Below are positions 16,969 through 25,424 of a stretch of 64,000 nt of DNA, one piece after another (position 1 is the first letter of the stretch; every line of letters starts with the position of its first letter). The notes beneath the pieces were generated by a model. That model was not told where the DNA came from. It saw only the letters and a list, made by a program, of their open reading frames with translations, and did no database searches. The stretch spans positions 992,001-1,056,000 of the forward strand of contig NZ_CP110136.1 in the NCBI RefSeq assembly GCF_025979705.1. The letters are read 5' to 3'. Source of the stretch: Hymenobacter sp. YIM 151858-1. Lineage in GTDB: Bacteria > Bacteroidota > Bacteroidia > Cytophagales > Hymenobacteraceae. The position numbers were made by a program, and so were the translations under genes.

Positions 16969-17073
16969 GTAGGGAATGGTAGTAATAACAATTAAGGGCT
17001 TAGCTGAGCAGCAACGGGCAAGATAAGGCCGCCAAGCTATTGCTTGCGAGGGTATGTAGGCTGATTGGTTGCG

Positions 17074-17457
17074 CTACCCCGAAAACTCCTCGCCGCAGTT
17101 GTGGCAGCGGTACATGGTGGTACCGGCATAAAACAGGCGCTTGTACCACGGCTGCCGGGCTTCGGGCTCGGGCCAGGCGTGGTACGAGCCGCACCTAGGG
17201 CAACGGGCCGCGGCGCGCTCGGTGCGCTGCTGCTCGAACTCCTGCACAATCGGGCGGGCGGCCTCCACGTCTTCTTCCTCAATCAGCAGCCGGAAATACA
17301 GCCCGTCGCCGAAGGGCAGGGTGGCCGGGCCGTAGTTTTTCACCAGGCTCACGATGCCAGCCTCGCTCTGGAGGCGGTGGTACAGGCCCACGGCTTCGGT
17401 GTAGGTGAGGTATTCGGCGGCCGCAACTAGCATGGGTTCAGAGGTAAAAGCAGGCAA
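17074..17457 (-). CDS. DUF2007-like protein with C-terminal zinc ribbon
   Basis: The 127-residue protein has an N-terminal DUF2007-type signalling domain (AAAEYLTYTEAVGLYHRLQS, then VSLVKNYG and GLYFRLLIEEEDVEAARPIV). This alpha/beta fold resembles that of PII-like and ACT-like sensors. A rubredoxin-like zinc ribbon follows, with CPRCGSYHAW and YRCHNCGEEF. There is no signal peptide. A second in-frame methionine at 17433 (MLVAAAEYL) is an alternative start and fits the family better; I report the longer version. The function is unknown. Confidence 0.75.
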   Translation of the reverse strand: MPAFTSEPMLVAAAEYLTYTEAVGLYHRLQSEAGIVSLVKNYGPATLPFGDGLYFRLLIEEEDVEAARPIVQEFEQQRTERAAARCPRCGSYHAWPEPEARQPWYKRLFYAGTTMYRCHNCGEEFSG

Positions 17458-17566
17458 CGGAGGAGGGCGGCCGGCGGGTCAGCTCAGCGGTAGCCCGCCA
17501 GCCCTAGGTGCGCCGGGCCGCGAGCCGGCAAGGCGGTCTGTGGCCCTGGGCCCGCGCCGGGCAGGT

Positions 17567-18163
17567 TTAGCGCCGGGCCTTGCGGCGGGCGGGGGCGCTG
17601 CCCGCGCGCTGGCGCAAACGCAGCACGTACACCAGCAGGCCGATGCACAGCACGGCCAAGCCAGCGGCCAGCAACTCGCGGCTCAGGCGGGCGTCCTGGG
17701 CTTCCTGGGCTGCTGCCTGATAGTCGCGCAGCTGCTTTTCGCGTTGCTTCTGGCGCAGCTGCAAATCCTGAATCTGGTTTTCGAGGTCGTAGAAGCGTTG
17801 CCGCGTCGAGGATTGGTCGGTTTGGGCCACGGTGGCCTGCTGCTCGGCCTGGCGCTGGCGCGACACAATGTCGGCGGTGCGGCGCAGCTCGGTGGCTTTC
17901 AGGGCCTGCACAATCTCGGTGTCTTTGCGAATGATGCCTTTCAGGGCGTCAATTACCTCCTGCAAATCCTTTTTCGAGGGCTTGTTGGCCAGCAGGGCAT
18001 TGCGCTGGGCGTTGGCTTCTTCGTATTGCCGCACCAGCTGCTCGCGCTCCTGTATCAGGCGCGTAATCTGGTCGTTGGGCGCGGAGGCGGCCGGCTCGGT
18101 TTGGGCGGGGGCGGTGGTCGAGAGCAAAACCATGCTCCACACCAGTAACAAACGTTGTTTCAT
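17567..18163 (-). CDS. exported coiled-coil protein with C-terminal membrane anchor
   Basis: The 198-residue protein begins with a signal peptide (MKQRLLLVWSMVLLSTTAPA). A long coiled coil follows (EREQLVRQYEEANAQRNALL, then LENQIQDLQLRQKQREKQLR). A hydrophobic segment near residues 165-183 (LLAAGLAVLCIGLLVYVLR) precedes a basic tail ending ARRKARR. This arrangement suggests a periplasmic coiled coil held in the inner membrane with a cytosolic basic end. I do not recognise the family. Confidence 0.7.
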   Translation of the reverse strand: MKQRLLLVWSMVLLSTTAPAQTEPAASAPNDQITRLIQEREQLVRQYEEANAQRNALLANKPSKKDLQEVIDALKGIIRKDTEIVQALKATELRRTADIVSRQRQAEQQATVAQTDQSSTRQRFYDLENQIQDLQLRQKQREKQLRDYQAAAQEAQDARLSRELLAAGLAVLCIGLLVYVLRLRQRAGSAPARRKARR

Positions 18164-18402
18164 AACTCAGCCCAAACATACGGCATTGCGGTTGGGCGGG
18201 GTGCGGCGCGGTGTAGCGTGGGCTTGGCTACGCCTTCCTGCGGTTTAGCCCGCGTATTTCGGAACGATTGGCGCCGAGCGTCTCTGTCACAACGATTTCG
18301 TTCCGACAAATACATGCTAAACCTTCGAACAGGCACCTAAGCCCGCGCTGCACCGCACGGCCATAGGTCGGCAAACCGAATGTACCAACCCAGGGGCGCG
18401 GC

Positions 18403-20718
18403 CTACAAAGTCTGCGCTACTTCGGCTTTCAGCTGCCGGGCTTTGCCCACACGCGCCTTTTTGTAGAAGAGCAGAATCAGAATGGGCAGCAGCGTCAGCT
18501 CGGCAATAACCCCGAAAAGCAGGGTAAGGCCGATGAGCAGGCCCACGTAAAACGTGCCGTCGAACGACGAAAACAGCAGCGTGCTGAAGCCGCCCACCAA
18601 AATCAGCGACGTAACGATTACGGCCTTGCCCGCCAGCCGGTACGTGCGCGAAACGGCGCGCTTCACGGTGGGCTCCTTGCCGAGCATCAGGCGCAACTTG
18701 CTGATAAAGTGGATGGTGTCGTCGACGGCAATGCCGAAGGCGATGGTGAAGATGATGCTGGTGCTCACCTTCATGGGTACGCCGCACACGCCCATTACGC
18801 CCGCCACCACCACAATGGGCAACAGGTTCGGAATGAGCACCACCGGTACCATGCGCACCGAGCGGAACAGCACCAGCACAATGGCCGTCACCATCAGCAC
18901 ATCCACGCCGATGCCCACCAGCATGTCGCGCGTCAGGTTCTGGTTGTTTTTGTCGATGAGCAGGGCCGAGCCGGTTTGGCGCGTGCGCAGCAATTGGGGG
19001 TTGGTGTGCCCGGCCTGAAAGCGACGCAGCCCCGCGTTCAGCTTGGCTACAGTAGTGCTGCCGGGGTCGGGCATGCGGCCCGTGAGGCGGCCCTCGGTGG
19101 CTTCGGGCGTGGCCAGGGCCCGGAACTCGGGGCGCTTGCCGAGTTTGCGCACCTGCCGCCGCAGGCGTTTCATTTCGGCTTCCGAAGCGGGTAGGCGGTA
19201 TTCCTCTAGCGCGCCGCCGTTCAGGGCCTTGCGCACCGATTTTACCACCGTAACCGGCGAGGCCACAAAGTGCAGGCCGTACTCGCGGCCCAGATAGGTT
19301 TCAATTTCCTCGATTTCGCGCAGCACCCCTAGGTCGTAAATGCTGCGGCCGCCCTGCGGGAGCAGGTGCATCTCGAAGGGGCGCACGCCGGCAAACTTCT
19401 GCTCAAAAAACCGGAAATCGAGCTGCACGGGGTCGTCGTCGGCCAGGTCGTCGAGCAGGCGCGACTCCAGGCGTACCCGGCTGGCCGCCCCCAAGCTGCC
19501 CACCAGCAACAGCGCGGCCGCGGCCATAATCCAGCGGCGGCGCACCAGCACCACGCGCAGCAGGCGGGTAAGCGGCCCATCCCAGGAACGCCCCGCCCCG
19601 AAGCGTTGCTGCGGTTTGGGCAGCAGCACCAGCAAGGCCGGCAGCAGCGTGAAGGTGAGAAAATAAGCAATCAGCACGGCCAGGCCGGTGTAGAGGCCAA
19701 AATTATGGATGGGCCGGATGTGGCTGGTTGTCAGCGTGAAGAAACCCAGCGACGTGGTAAGTGCCGACAAGCCCGAGCCGAACATCGATTCGCGCATGCT
19801 GATGCGCAGGGCCGGCACCGTGGGCGTGCCTTCGCCGGTTTCGGTTACGTAGCGCGTGAGCAGGTGCACCGAGTCGGCAATGCCCACCACGCACATCATC
19901 ACGGGCAGCAGGGCAGTCATCAAATCGATGCCGGCGCCGCTCCAGCCCACCAGCGCGAGGCCACCAATGGTAGCGCCGGCGACAACGGTAAGCGGCAGCA
20001 CCACGCCCCACCACGCCCGGAAGGTGAGCCAGAGCAGGCCCATCACCAGCAGCACCGACAACGACACGAACACCGCCATTTCGACCCGCAGACGGTCCAC
20101 GAACACCGATTGCGCCACCATTTTGCCGCCTAGGTGCACTTGCGCATCGGCAAAGCCCAGGCGCTGCAGCTCGGTGCGCAGGCTGGTCAGCAGGGTGTCG
20201 CCGGGCGGCTTTTTCAGGTCGGGGGTGGTTTGCAACACCACCGTGGCAGCCCGGGCATCGCGCGCAAACAGGTTGCCCACCAGCCCGGGCGTCCGGAAAA
20301 TCAGCGCGGAGTCCTGCGCCCGCGAAGCGGGTTCGTGCAGCCGGTCGAGGTGCAGGTACGGGATGTTGAACACGCCCAGGCCCTCTACCACCGGGTTGCT
20401 GGCCGTGGTGGGCGAGAGCACGTGCACCACGTGGGGCTGGCGCTGGGCAAAGCGCGTAAACGTATCAACCCGTTGCGCAAAGCCGGGCTCGAACACGGTG
20501 CGGCCCCCAGGTGCCTCCAGCCCGATGAGCACGTAGTCATTGTCGTTGCCGAAGCGGCCCGAGTAGGTTTCGTAGTACGCCAGGTCAGGGTCGCCGGTGG
20601 GGTAAAAGTCGTTGAAGTTGTAGTTGAAGCGCAGGCGCAGCAGGCCCGTGGTGGCCACGGCGGCCAGCAGCAGCAGGCTCAGCAGGGTAAGCAGGCTAAG
20701 GGAGCGGGGAGAAAGCAC
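18403..20718 (-). CDS. RND/MMPL-family transporter
   Basis: The 771-residue protein starts with a transmembrane helix (LSLLTLLSLLLLAAVATTGL). A large periplasmic loop follows (NYNFNDFYPTGDPDLAYYET, then FEPGFAQRVDTFTRFA), then a sterol-sensing-type membrane bundle (GIDLMTALLPVMMCVVGIAD). A second loop and a second bundle follow (MKVSTSIIFTIAFGIAVDDT, FISKLRLML). The two-fold TM1 + loop + TM5 pattern is that of predicted exporters in the RND superfamily (MMPL type), including hopanoid or lipid exporters. Length and topology are normal. It would use the proton gradient to move lipids or other hydrophobic compounds out of the inner membrane. The substrate is unknown, and there is no linked MFP or OMF gene. 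Confidence 0.85.
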   Translation of the reverse strand: MLSPRSLSLLTLLSLLLLAAVATTGLLRLRFNYNFNDFYPTGDPDLAYYETYSGRFGNDNDYVLIGLEAPGGRTVFEPGFAQRVDTFTRFAQRQPHVVHVLSPTTASNPVVEGLGVFNIPYLHLDRLHEPASRAQDSALIFRTPGLVGNLFARDARAATVVLQTTPDLKKPPGDTLLTSLRTELQRLGFADAQVHLGGKMVAQSVFVDRLRVEMAVFVSLSVLLVMGLLWLTFRAWWGVVLPLTVVAGATIGGLALVGWSGAGIDLMTALLPVMMCVVGIADSVHLLTRYVTETGEGTPTVPALRISMRESMFGSGLSALTTSLGFFTLTTSHIRPIHNFGLYTGLAVLIAYFLTFTLLPALLVLLPKPQQRFGAGRSWDGPLTRLLRVVLVRRRWIMAAAALLLVGSLGAASRVRLESRLLDDLADDDPVQLDFRFFEQKFAGVRPFEMHLLPQGGRSIYDLGVLREIEEIETYLGREYGLHFVASPVTVVKSVRKALNGGALEEYRLPASEAEMKRLRRQVRKLGKRPEFRALATPEATEGRLTGRMPDPGSTTVAKLNAGLRRFQAGHTNPQLLRTRQTGSALLIDKNNQNLTRDMLVGIGVDVLMVTAIVLVLFRSVRMVPVVLIPNLLPIVVVAGVMGVCGVPMKVSTSIIFTIAFGIAVDDTIHFISKLRLMLGKEPTVKRAVSRTYRLAGKAVIVTSLILVGGFSTLLFSSFDGTFYVGLLIGLTLLFGVIAELTLLPILILLFYKKARVGKARQLKAEVAQTL

Positions 20719-20831
20719 GCAAATGAGCTAAAGTGAACCGACCAGTTTTGCCCTGGGTTGTGTAAATTGAGGCCGGCGCTCAGCCAACCACCCGTTTTCC
20801 TGTTTTGTTTCTTACCGCCCGTTTTCGCCCC

Positions 20832-21080
20832 ATGAAAAACGCCCTGCTTGCCCTCGCCCTGTTTGCTTTTGTTGGTTCGGCCTCGGCCCACGAAGGCTGC
20901 AAAGACACCAAAGGCAAAAAAGCCAGCAAAGCCACCTGCTCGGCCGAGATGAAAGCCAGCTGCGCGGCCAAAGGCGCCACCGCCGCCACGCCCTCGTGCT
21001 GCATGAAGAAGGGCGCCACCGCCGCGGCGCAAGCCCCGGCCAGCACCAAGCCCGCAGCGCCGGTTGTTAAGTCGCTGTAA
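20832..21080 (+). CDS. small secreted cysteine- and lysine-rich protein
   Basis: The 82-residue protein starts MKNALLALALFAFVGSASAH, a clean signal peptide with an ASA-H cleavage site. The mature part is rich in Cys, Lys and Ala (GCKDTKGKKASKATC, SCAAKGATAATPSCCMKKG), with six cysteines. This could bind a metal or form disulphides in the periplasm (inference). The ATG at 20832 is preferred over an upstream in-frame start. It is followed within 20 bases by a strong terminator. Confidence 0.7.
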   Translation: MKNALLALALFAFVGSASAHEGCKDTKGKKASKATCSAEMKASCAAKGATAATPSCCMKKGATAAAQAPASTKPAAPVVKSL

Positions 21081-21097
21081 GCCAACCGGCAAGTATT

Positions 21098-21142
21098 CAA
21101 GCAAAAGCCCCGGCACCTGAGTGGTGCCGGGGCTTTTGCTTG
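21098..21142. terminator. bidirectional terminator, perfect 20-bp stem
   Basis: The arms CAAGCAAAAGCCCCGGCACC and their exact reverse complement are separated by a 5-base loop. Both ends read as a T-rich tract on their own strand. It lies between the small secreted gene on the plus strand and the convergent amidase gene, and serves both. Confidence 0.85.
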
Positions 21143-21162
21143 ATGCAGACACCCAGGGCCGG

Positions 21163-22236
21163 TTACTTGCGGTTGCGGTAGTCGGTTATCAGGCCTTCGC
21201 AAATCCAGTTGGCCAGGGCCTGCCGGTTGTCGGGTATCACAAAGCGGCGCTGGTCTTTATCGTTGCGGATGTTGCCCAGCTCGATGAACACGGTGGGCGC
21301 GTGGCTGTTGCGCACCACGTACAGGCTGGAGCGCGGCGACACGGTGCCCACGTAGGGGCGGTTGGGCTGGCTGCGCTTGTAGCGGGCCGTAAACACCTTA
21401 TGAATGTTGTTGGCCAGGCGCTTGCCCACGGGGCTTTTGTCGTGGTGGTAAAAGAACACGTCGGTGTTCAGGCCCGCGCTGCGGCTGTCGATGTGCAGCG
21501 TAATCATGCGCTGGTAAGCCCCCTTGTAGCGCCCGTGCAGCCGGTTGATGGCGTTGGTATACTGGCGCAGCCGCGCCACGTGGTTCAGCGGAATGGTAAG
21601 GTTGGGCGCGGTAATCTCGTCGCGGTCCATTTTCAGCACCGCCTCGTCGCGAATGCCGTCGTTGGGGTCTTGCACAATCAGGTGCACCTTGGCGCCGTGT
21701 TCCATCAGCACGCGCGCCAGGCGGGTGGTAATGTCGTAGGCGTACTCGTCTTCGGCCAGCTGGTTGCTGCCGTACTGGCCCACGGCGCCGGGGTCGGGGC
21801 CGCCGTGGCCCGAGAGCAGGTAGTATACCGTGCCGCTCAACTGCCGGCTGCGCGGCGCCACCTGCCCGTACCTAGGGCCGAACAGCTGCTTGTTGCTCAG
21901 CGGAGTTTTAACCTTGGTGGTTGCGCGGGCAGTTGCGCTTGCCGGTGCGGCCGCAGCGGTGGCCCTGGTTTTCCGTTTGGCCGGGGCCGCCTGCCGGGCT
22001 GGCAAGCGGTAGTATTTGCCGGCAATCAGGCTGTTGCGCGGGCCCATTTGGGCGCGGTTGAGCGCCACAAACCGGTTGTAATCGCGCACCGGGTTCAGCC
22101 CATGGCGCTGCAGCAATATTGTTACACCATCGCCCCGTTTGGCCCGCACTTTGGCAGCGGGTTGCTGCGCCGGGCTTACAAGGGGAGTGGCAAAGGCAAG
22201 AAAAGCAGCTACGAGCAGCGAAAGAGGTCTGAGCAA
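21163..22236 (-). CDS. N-acetylmuramoyl-L-alanine amidase (Amidase_3)
   Basis: The 357-residue protein has a signal peptide (LSLLVAAFLAFATPLVSPAQ). A short LysM-like segment follows (RGDGVTILLQRHGLNPVRDY, then IAGKYYRLP), then an Ala-rich linker, then the amidase_3 catalytic domain. Zinc ligands and acidic residues are present: LLSGHGGPDPGAVG, AEDEYAYD, ITLHIDSRSAGLNTD and VFIELGNIRN. It cleaves the amide between N-acetylmuramic acid and L-alanine of peptidoglycan in the periplasm, during division or remodelling. A TACTTTTG promoter element lies about 119 bases upstream (22355-22362, minus strand). It is a single gene with a shared terminator. Confidence 0.93.
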   Translation of the reverse strand: MLRPLSLLVAAFLAFATPLVSPAQQPAAKVRAKRGDGVTILLQRHGLNPVRDYNRFVALNRAQMGPRNSLIAGKYYRLPARQAAPAKRKTRATAAAAPASATARATTKVKTPLSNKQLFGPRYGQVAPRSRQLSGTVYYLLSGHGGPDPGAVGQYGSNQLAEDEYAYDITTRLARVLMEHGAKVHLIVQDPNDGIRDEAVLKMDRDEITAPNLTIPLNHVARLRQYTNAINRLHGRYKGAYQRMITLHIDSRSAGLNTDVFFYHHDKSPVGKRLANNIHKVFTARYKRSQPNRPYVGTVSPRSSLYVVRNSHAPTVFIELGNIRNDKDQRRFVIPDNRQALANWICEGLITDYRNRK

Positions 22237-22354
22237 GGGAGCAGGGGTGGTTTGGTTGGGCAGCTTACAACAGGATTGCGGCTAGAAATAAGGCTATGCG
22301 TATGGTGGTTTGAGCCGTGCACTCGTAGGCGCACCCGATAGAAGTGAAATTTTG

Positions 22355-22362
22355 CAAAAGTA
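22355..22362 (-). promoter_or_regulatory. candidate -7 element (TACTTTTG) for the amidase gene
   Basis: The sequence reads TACTTTTG on the minus strand, a good match to the Bacteroidota -7 consensus TAnnTTTG. I see no clear -33 TTG at the right distance, so support is partial. Confidence 0.4.
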
Positions 22363-22524
22363 GCATGGAAGCAACACGCAGCGCCGAGTTGTTACATTTT
22401 AGTAGCCGAAACCGATTTTATTATTCGTGCGCACCGCTGAGTTTATCGGCCAATTAAGCTCGTCTGTAAAGAAAGCGCCTGCGTTAAGGCTGCCGCCGTA
22501 TAAGCCGCTGATACTGATTTAACT

Positions 22525-22564
22525 ATTAACGCCACCTACATATTAGGTGGCGTTAATATTTTTT
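22525..22564 (+). terminator. terminator-like hairpin with T-tract
   Basis: A perfect 14-bp stem (ATTAACGCCACCTA and its complement, loop CATAT) is followed by ATTTTTT. It lies upstream of the SUKH gene, with no obvious plus-strand gene before it. It may insulate that gene from antisense or background transcription. Confidence 0.6.
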
Positions 22565-22617
22565 GCATTTTGAGGAGCTTATGATGTAACTCTGCCTTGC
22601 AACCCCCTCCGCCTGCC

Positions 22618-23067
22618 ATGAACTGGATTTCCCGCATCGAAAAGCTTCCTAGGTCAGCGTCAGTCACGTACCGCTGCAACCCGCCGGTGGTTGACGAGGA
22701 GCTGGCGTTTTTGGCGGCGGCGCTGGAAGTGCGGTTACCCGAGGAGCTGCGGCAGCTGTACCTGCTCACCGACGGGCTGGCCGAGGAACTGCAAGGCATC
22801 GGCACCACCGGCTACCTCGTGCTGCCCGCGCAGGAGCTGCTGCACGAAAACCAGCGCCTGCGCCAGTCGGCCTGTTTTTGCGTGCACGATCTGCTGCTGG
22901 TGGCCCCGGCGTACACCGGCGACTACTACGGCTACCTCATTGCCGACGACGGTTCCGTGAGCACCGATATCTACATCTGGAGCTGCACCGATAATACCCG
23001 CGTACGGGTGGCCGCGTCGTTGGCCGAGTTTCTGGTAAGCTGGGTTTCGAGCGAGCTGACGGCCTAG
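22618..23067 (+). CDS. SMI1/KNR4 (SUKH) family protein
   Basis: The 149-residue protein starts MNWISRIEKLPRSASVTYRC. It shows the SUKH pattern: ELAFLAAALEVRLPEELRQL, then YLLTDGL, LPAQELLHENQRLRQ and DYYGYLIADDGSVSTDIYIW. This domain is known from immunity proteins of polymorphic toxin systems and from cytosolic binding proteins. Here no toxin gene lies nearby, so it is an orphan. I chose the ATG at 22618, since the alternative upstream start is a TTG in a proline-rich stretch. The TAG stop is inside a CCTAGG site and the thyA promoter follows directly. Confidence 0.85.
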   Translation: MNWISRIEKLPRSASVTYRCNPPVVDEELAFLAAALEVRLPEELRQLYLLTDGLAEELQGIGTTGYLVLPAQELLHENQRLRQSACFCVHDLLLVAPAYTGDYYGYLIADDGSVSTDIYIWSCTDNTRVRVAASLAEFLVSWVSSELTA

Positions 23068-23068
23068 G

Positions 23069-23097
23069 TTGGGTAGGGCCCCAAGCGGCTATATTTG
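23069..23097 (+). promoter_or_regulatory. thyA promoter (TTG-N18-TATATTTG)
   Basis: TTG at 23069-23071 and TATATTTG at 23090-23097 are 18 bases apart, matching the Bacteroidota -33/-7 consensus. The -7 element is 28 bases before the thyA ATG. Confidence 0.6.
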
Positions 23098-23124
23098 AGC
23101 TTCGGACCCATACCCGCAGTTGCC

Positions 23125-23919
23125 ATGCAGCAGTACCAAACCCTTCTTCGTCATATACTTGAGCACGGAACCCAGAAAACCGACCGCACCGGCACCGGCA
23201 CGTTGTCGGTGTTTGGCTACCAGATGCGGTTTGATTTGCAGCAGGGCTTTCCGCTGGTAACCACCAAAAAGGTGCACCTGAAAAGCATCATCCACGAGCT
23301 GTTGTGGTTTTTGCAGGGCGACACCAACATAGCCTACCTCAAGGAGCACGGCGTAAGCATTTGGGACGAGTGGTCCGACGCCAACGGCGACCTGGGCCCC
23401 GTGTACGGCAAGCAGTGGCGCAGCTGGCCCGACGGCCGCGGCGGCCACATCGACCAGATGCAGCAAGTGCTGGACCAGCTGCGCCGCTCGCCCGACTCGC
23501 GCCGCATCATGGTTTCGGCCTGGAACGTGGCCGAGCTCGACCAGATGGCCCTGATGCCCTGCCACGCCCTGTTTCAGTTTTACGTGGCCGACGGCAAGCT
23601 CTCGTGCCAGCTGTACCAGCGCTCGGCCGATGTGTTTCTGGGCGTGCCGTTCAACATTGCTTCGTACGCGCTGCTTACTTTGATGGTGGCGCAGGTGGTG
23701 GGCCTGCAGCCCGGCGAGTTTATCTGGACCGGTGGCGACACCCACTTGTACTCCAACCACCTCGAGCAAGCCCGCCTGCAGCTCACCCGCGAACCGCGCC
23801 CGCTGCCGCAGCTACGGCTCAACCCCGCAGTAACCGACCTGTTCGGCTTCCGCTACGATGATTTCAGGCTGGAGAACTACGACCCGCATCCGGCCATCAA
23901 AGCGCCCGTGGCCGTGTAG
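23125..23919 (+). CDS. thyA: thymidylate synthase
   Basis: The 264-residue protein has the same length as the E. coli enzyme. It starts [20 protein letters not shown], and the next residues [20 protein letters not shown] form the phosphate-binding loop. The catalytic cysteine is in [13 protein letters not shown], followed by [20 protein letters not shown] and the dUMP-binding [11 protein letters not shown]. It methylates dUMP to dTMP in the cytosol using methylene-tetrahydrofolate. I chose the ATG at 23125 because the family begins at this point. It is transcribed from its own promoter and ends in a terminator. No folA gene lies next to it in this window. Confidence 0.97.
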   Translation: MQQYQTLLRHILEHGTQKTDRTGTGTLSVFGYQMRFDLQQGFPLVTTKKVHLKSIIHELLWFLQGDTNIAYLKEHGVSIWDEWSDANGDLGPVYGKQWRSWPDGRGGHIDQMQQVLDQLRRSPDSRRIMVSAWNVAELDQMALMPCHALFQFYVADGKLSCQLYQRSADVFLGVPFNIASYALLTLMVAQVVGLQPGEFIWTGGDTHLYSNHLEQARLQLTREPRPLPQLRLNPAVTDLFGFRYDDFRLENYDPHPAIKAPVAV

Positions 23920-23946
23920 CGGCACAGCCAGAGCTCTTTTGCACCT

Positions 23947-23971
23947 AGGGCGCCCAACGGGGCGCCCTTTT
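23947..23971 (+). terminator. thyA terminator
   Basis: A 9-bp stem AGGGCGCCC / GGGCGCCCT with loop AACG is followed by TTTTG, 28 bases after the thyA stop. The left arm overlaps a CCTAGG site. Confidence 0.75.
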
Positions 23972-24190
23972 GCGTTGGCTCCGGGGCGGGGTGAGCAATA
24001 GTTGGGTTAGGAGCCCATGCCGGAATGCCAATGGCAGATTGGAACAATGAGCAAGTGCAGGTTGGTACTTTGCTACGAATAAATGAGGCATGCCTACATC
24101 CCCGGCAGTACGATAAGTATAGGAAATAGCACATTTATATAAGCTAAAAAAACCTCTCAGCCTTACGTAACCTTAATAAGGGCCGTGCGT

Positions 24191-24210
24191 AATCACATTT
24201 TCATGTGATT
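24191..24210. promoter_or_regulatory. perfect 20-base inverted repeat, operator-like
   Basis: AATCACAT - TTTC - ATGTGATT lies in AT-rich DNA about 50 bases upstream of the small gene at 24261. It has no T-tract behind it, so a protein-binding site is more likely than a terminator (inference). Confidence 0.35.
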
Positions 24211-24260
24211 GCTGCAATGAATGCATGCACAGTTGCGTTGTTGGATAAATAGTTGACCCA

Positions 24261-24602
24261 GTGCTTTCGAATCCTCTGCCGCTTTTTGCCTACTTCCCGG
24301 TTAAAACCCCGAACTTCGCGGCGGAAAAAGTAAACTCTTCCGCCAAAATTCAATCCAGCGGCCCTGCGCAAAACAGTGCCGCGTTTTCTACCACACCTTC
24401 CTTGTCAACTGCCGTCGCTTCCACCTGCGGCTGCCCCCTGCCGCTTAAGCACCGTGTGCTTATAGCTATGTACGCTCTGGAAATCGGGCGCCAATCGCGC
24501 GACGAAATCCTTGCCGCTAACGACGTCACCGAAGCCGATCTGATGCAGTATCAGAAAGAATGGCTGCGGATGCGTCGGCGTCGCTACAGTAACGTAGCTT
24601 AG
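24261..24602 (+). CDS. small helical protein of unknown function
   Basis: The 113-residue frame starts at a GTG. The first 50 residues are low in complexity (AAFSTTPSLSTAVAST). The last 58 (CPLPLKHRVLIAMYALEIGR, then SRDEILAANDVTEADLMQY) look like a folded helical domain similar to helix-turn-helix proteins. The C-terminus is basic (MRRRRYSN). It may be a small regulator, but no family is recognised. The true start could be further in. An inverted repeat upstream could be its operator. Confidence 0.55.
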   Translation: MLSNPLPLFAYFPVKTPNFAAEKVNSSAKIQSSGPAQNSAAFSTTPSLSTAVASTCGCPLPLKHRVLIAMYALEIGRQSRDEILAANDVTEADLMQYQKEWLRMRRRRYSNVA

Positions 24603-25423
24603 ATTTGAGTATCCCACTGCCGCAGAGCATCCAGCAATGGATGCTCTGTTTGTTTGTAGGCTACATCAGCCAGTTGCTCGATGCGGCGAATACCCGCCAC
24701 GTTGGCCGTGAACACCGCATCGGCCGCCAACAGGGCAGCGGGCCGGTACAACCCTAGGTGGCACCGGATGCCTTGGCGTTGGGCCACCTGCAGCAAATGC
24801 GCCTGCCGCACGCCCGCCACGCAGCCGCTCTCGGGGGCGGGCGTAAACAGCTCGTTGCCGCTGATCCAGAACACGGCAGCCGAAACGGCTTCGGCTACGT
24901 GGCCCTGCGCGTCGAGCAGCAGCAGCTCACCTAGGGCGCGGGCCTTGCGCTCCTGGGCGGCCAGCACGTAGTGCAGTGCGTAGGGCCCCTTGCAAAACGA
25001 AACCGGCGAATAGTGCGTGCTGATGCTCCGGGCAAAATCGGCCGCCCCGATGGGGCTGTTGTGGGGCACGAAGGCCGCCGCCGTAGCCAGCCATTCGGCC
25101 TGCGTGGTGGCAGGGGCGTAGAGGCCGCCGCCTGCCCGCCACAGCTGCAGCCTGATGCGCACCGCACCGGCCAATGTTGCCGCCAAGGGGGCCAGGGTGT
25201 CGTTCAGGGCAGCCACGCTGCTCAGGCCAGCCGGCAGCTCCAGGTGCAAGGCTTCAGCCGCCCGCTGCATGCGCCCTAGGTGCTGCGGGCCCCAACTTAC
25301 CTGGCCGCCCGCCAGCACCAGGGTTTCGAAAAAGCCGTCGTTGAACTGCAGGCCGCGGTTGGGCAGCGGCAACTGCACCGCGGCGGCGGGCAGCAATTGG
25401 CCGTTGAGCAGGGCGTAGCTCAT
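24599..25423 (-). CDS. aminotransferase class IV, aminodeoxychorismate lyase-like
   Basis: The 274-residue protein starts MSYALLNGQLLPAAAVQLPL, then shows NRGLQFNDGFFETLVLAGGQ, the fold type IV PLP-enzyme opening. The PLP lysine is in FCKGPYALHYVLAAQERKA. The cofactor-binding glutamate is in HVAEAVSAAVFWISGNEL, followed by TPAPESGCVAGVRQ. It is most likely 4-amino-4-deoxychorismate lyase (PabC), giving p-aminobenzoate for folate. A branched-chain aminotransferase is the alternative. The start codon at 25423 nearly touches the dprA stop at 25425, so the two are translationally coupled. The gene overlaps the plus-strand small gene by a few bases at its 3' end. Confidence 0.85.
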   Translation of the reverse strand: MSYALLNGQLLPAAAVQLPLPNRGLQFNDGFFETLVLAGGQVSWGPQHLGRMQRAAEALHLELPAGLSSVAALNDTLAPLAATLAGAVRIRLQLWRAGGGLYAPATTQAEWLATAAAFVPHNSPIGAADFARSISTHYSPVSFCKGPYALHYVLAAQERKARALGELLLLDAQGHVAEAVSAAVFWISGNELFTPAPESGCVAGVRQAHLLQVAQRQGIRCHLGLYRPAALLAADAVFTANVAGIRRIEQLADVAYKQTEHPLLDALRQWDTQI

Positions 25424-25424
25424 G

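Larger units (their letters stand above)
22237..22617. other. 381-base intergenic region with an amidase promoter
   Basis: No gene is seen. On the minus strand a TACTTTTG element at 22355-22362 could drive the amidase gene, leaving a leader of about 119 bases. The 3' end of the gap holds a strong hairpin (22525-22564). The rest shows no repeat or RNA gene. Confidence 0.5.
23920..24260. other. 341-base intergenic region after thyA
   Basis: The region begins with the thyA terminator and becomes AT-rich toward 24120-24250. It holds a 20-base perfect inverted repeat (24191-24210). No gene is credible here. The AT-rich part probably carries the promoter of the small gene at 24261. Confidence 0.5.
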
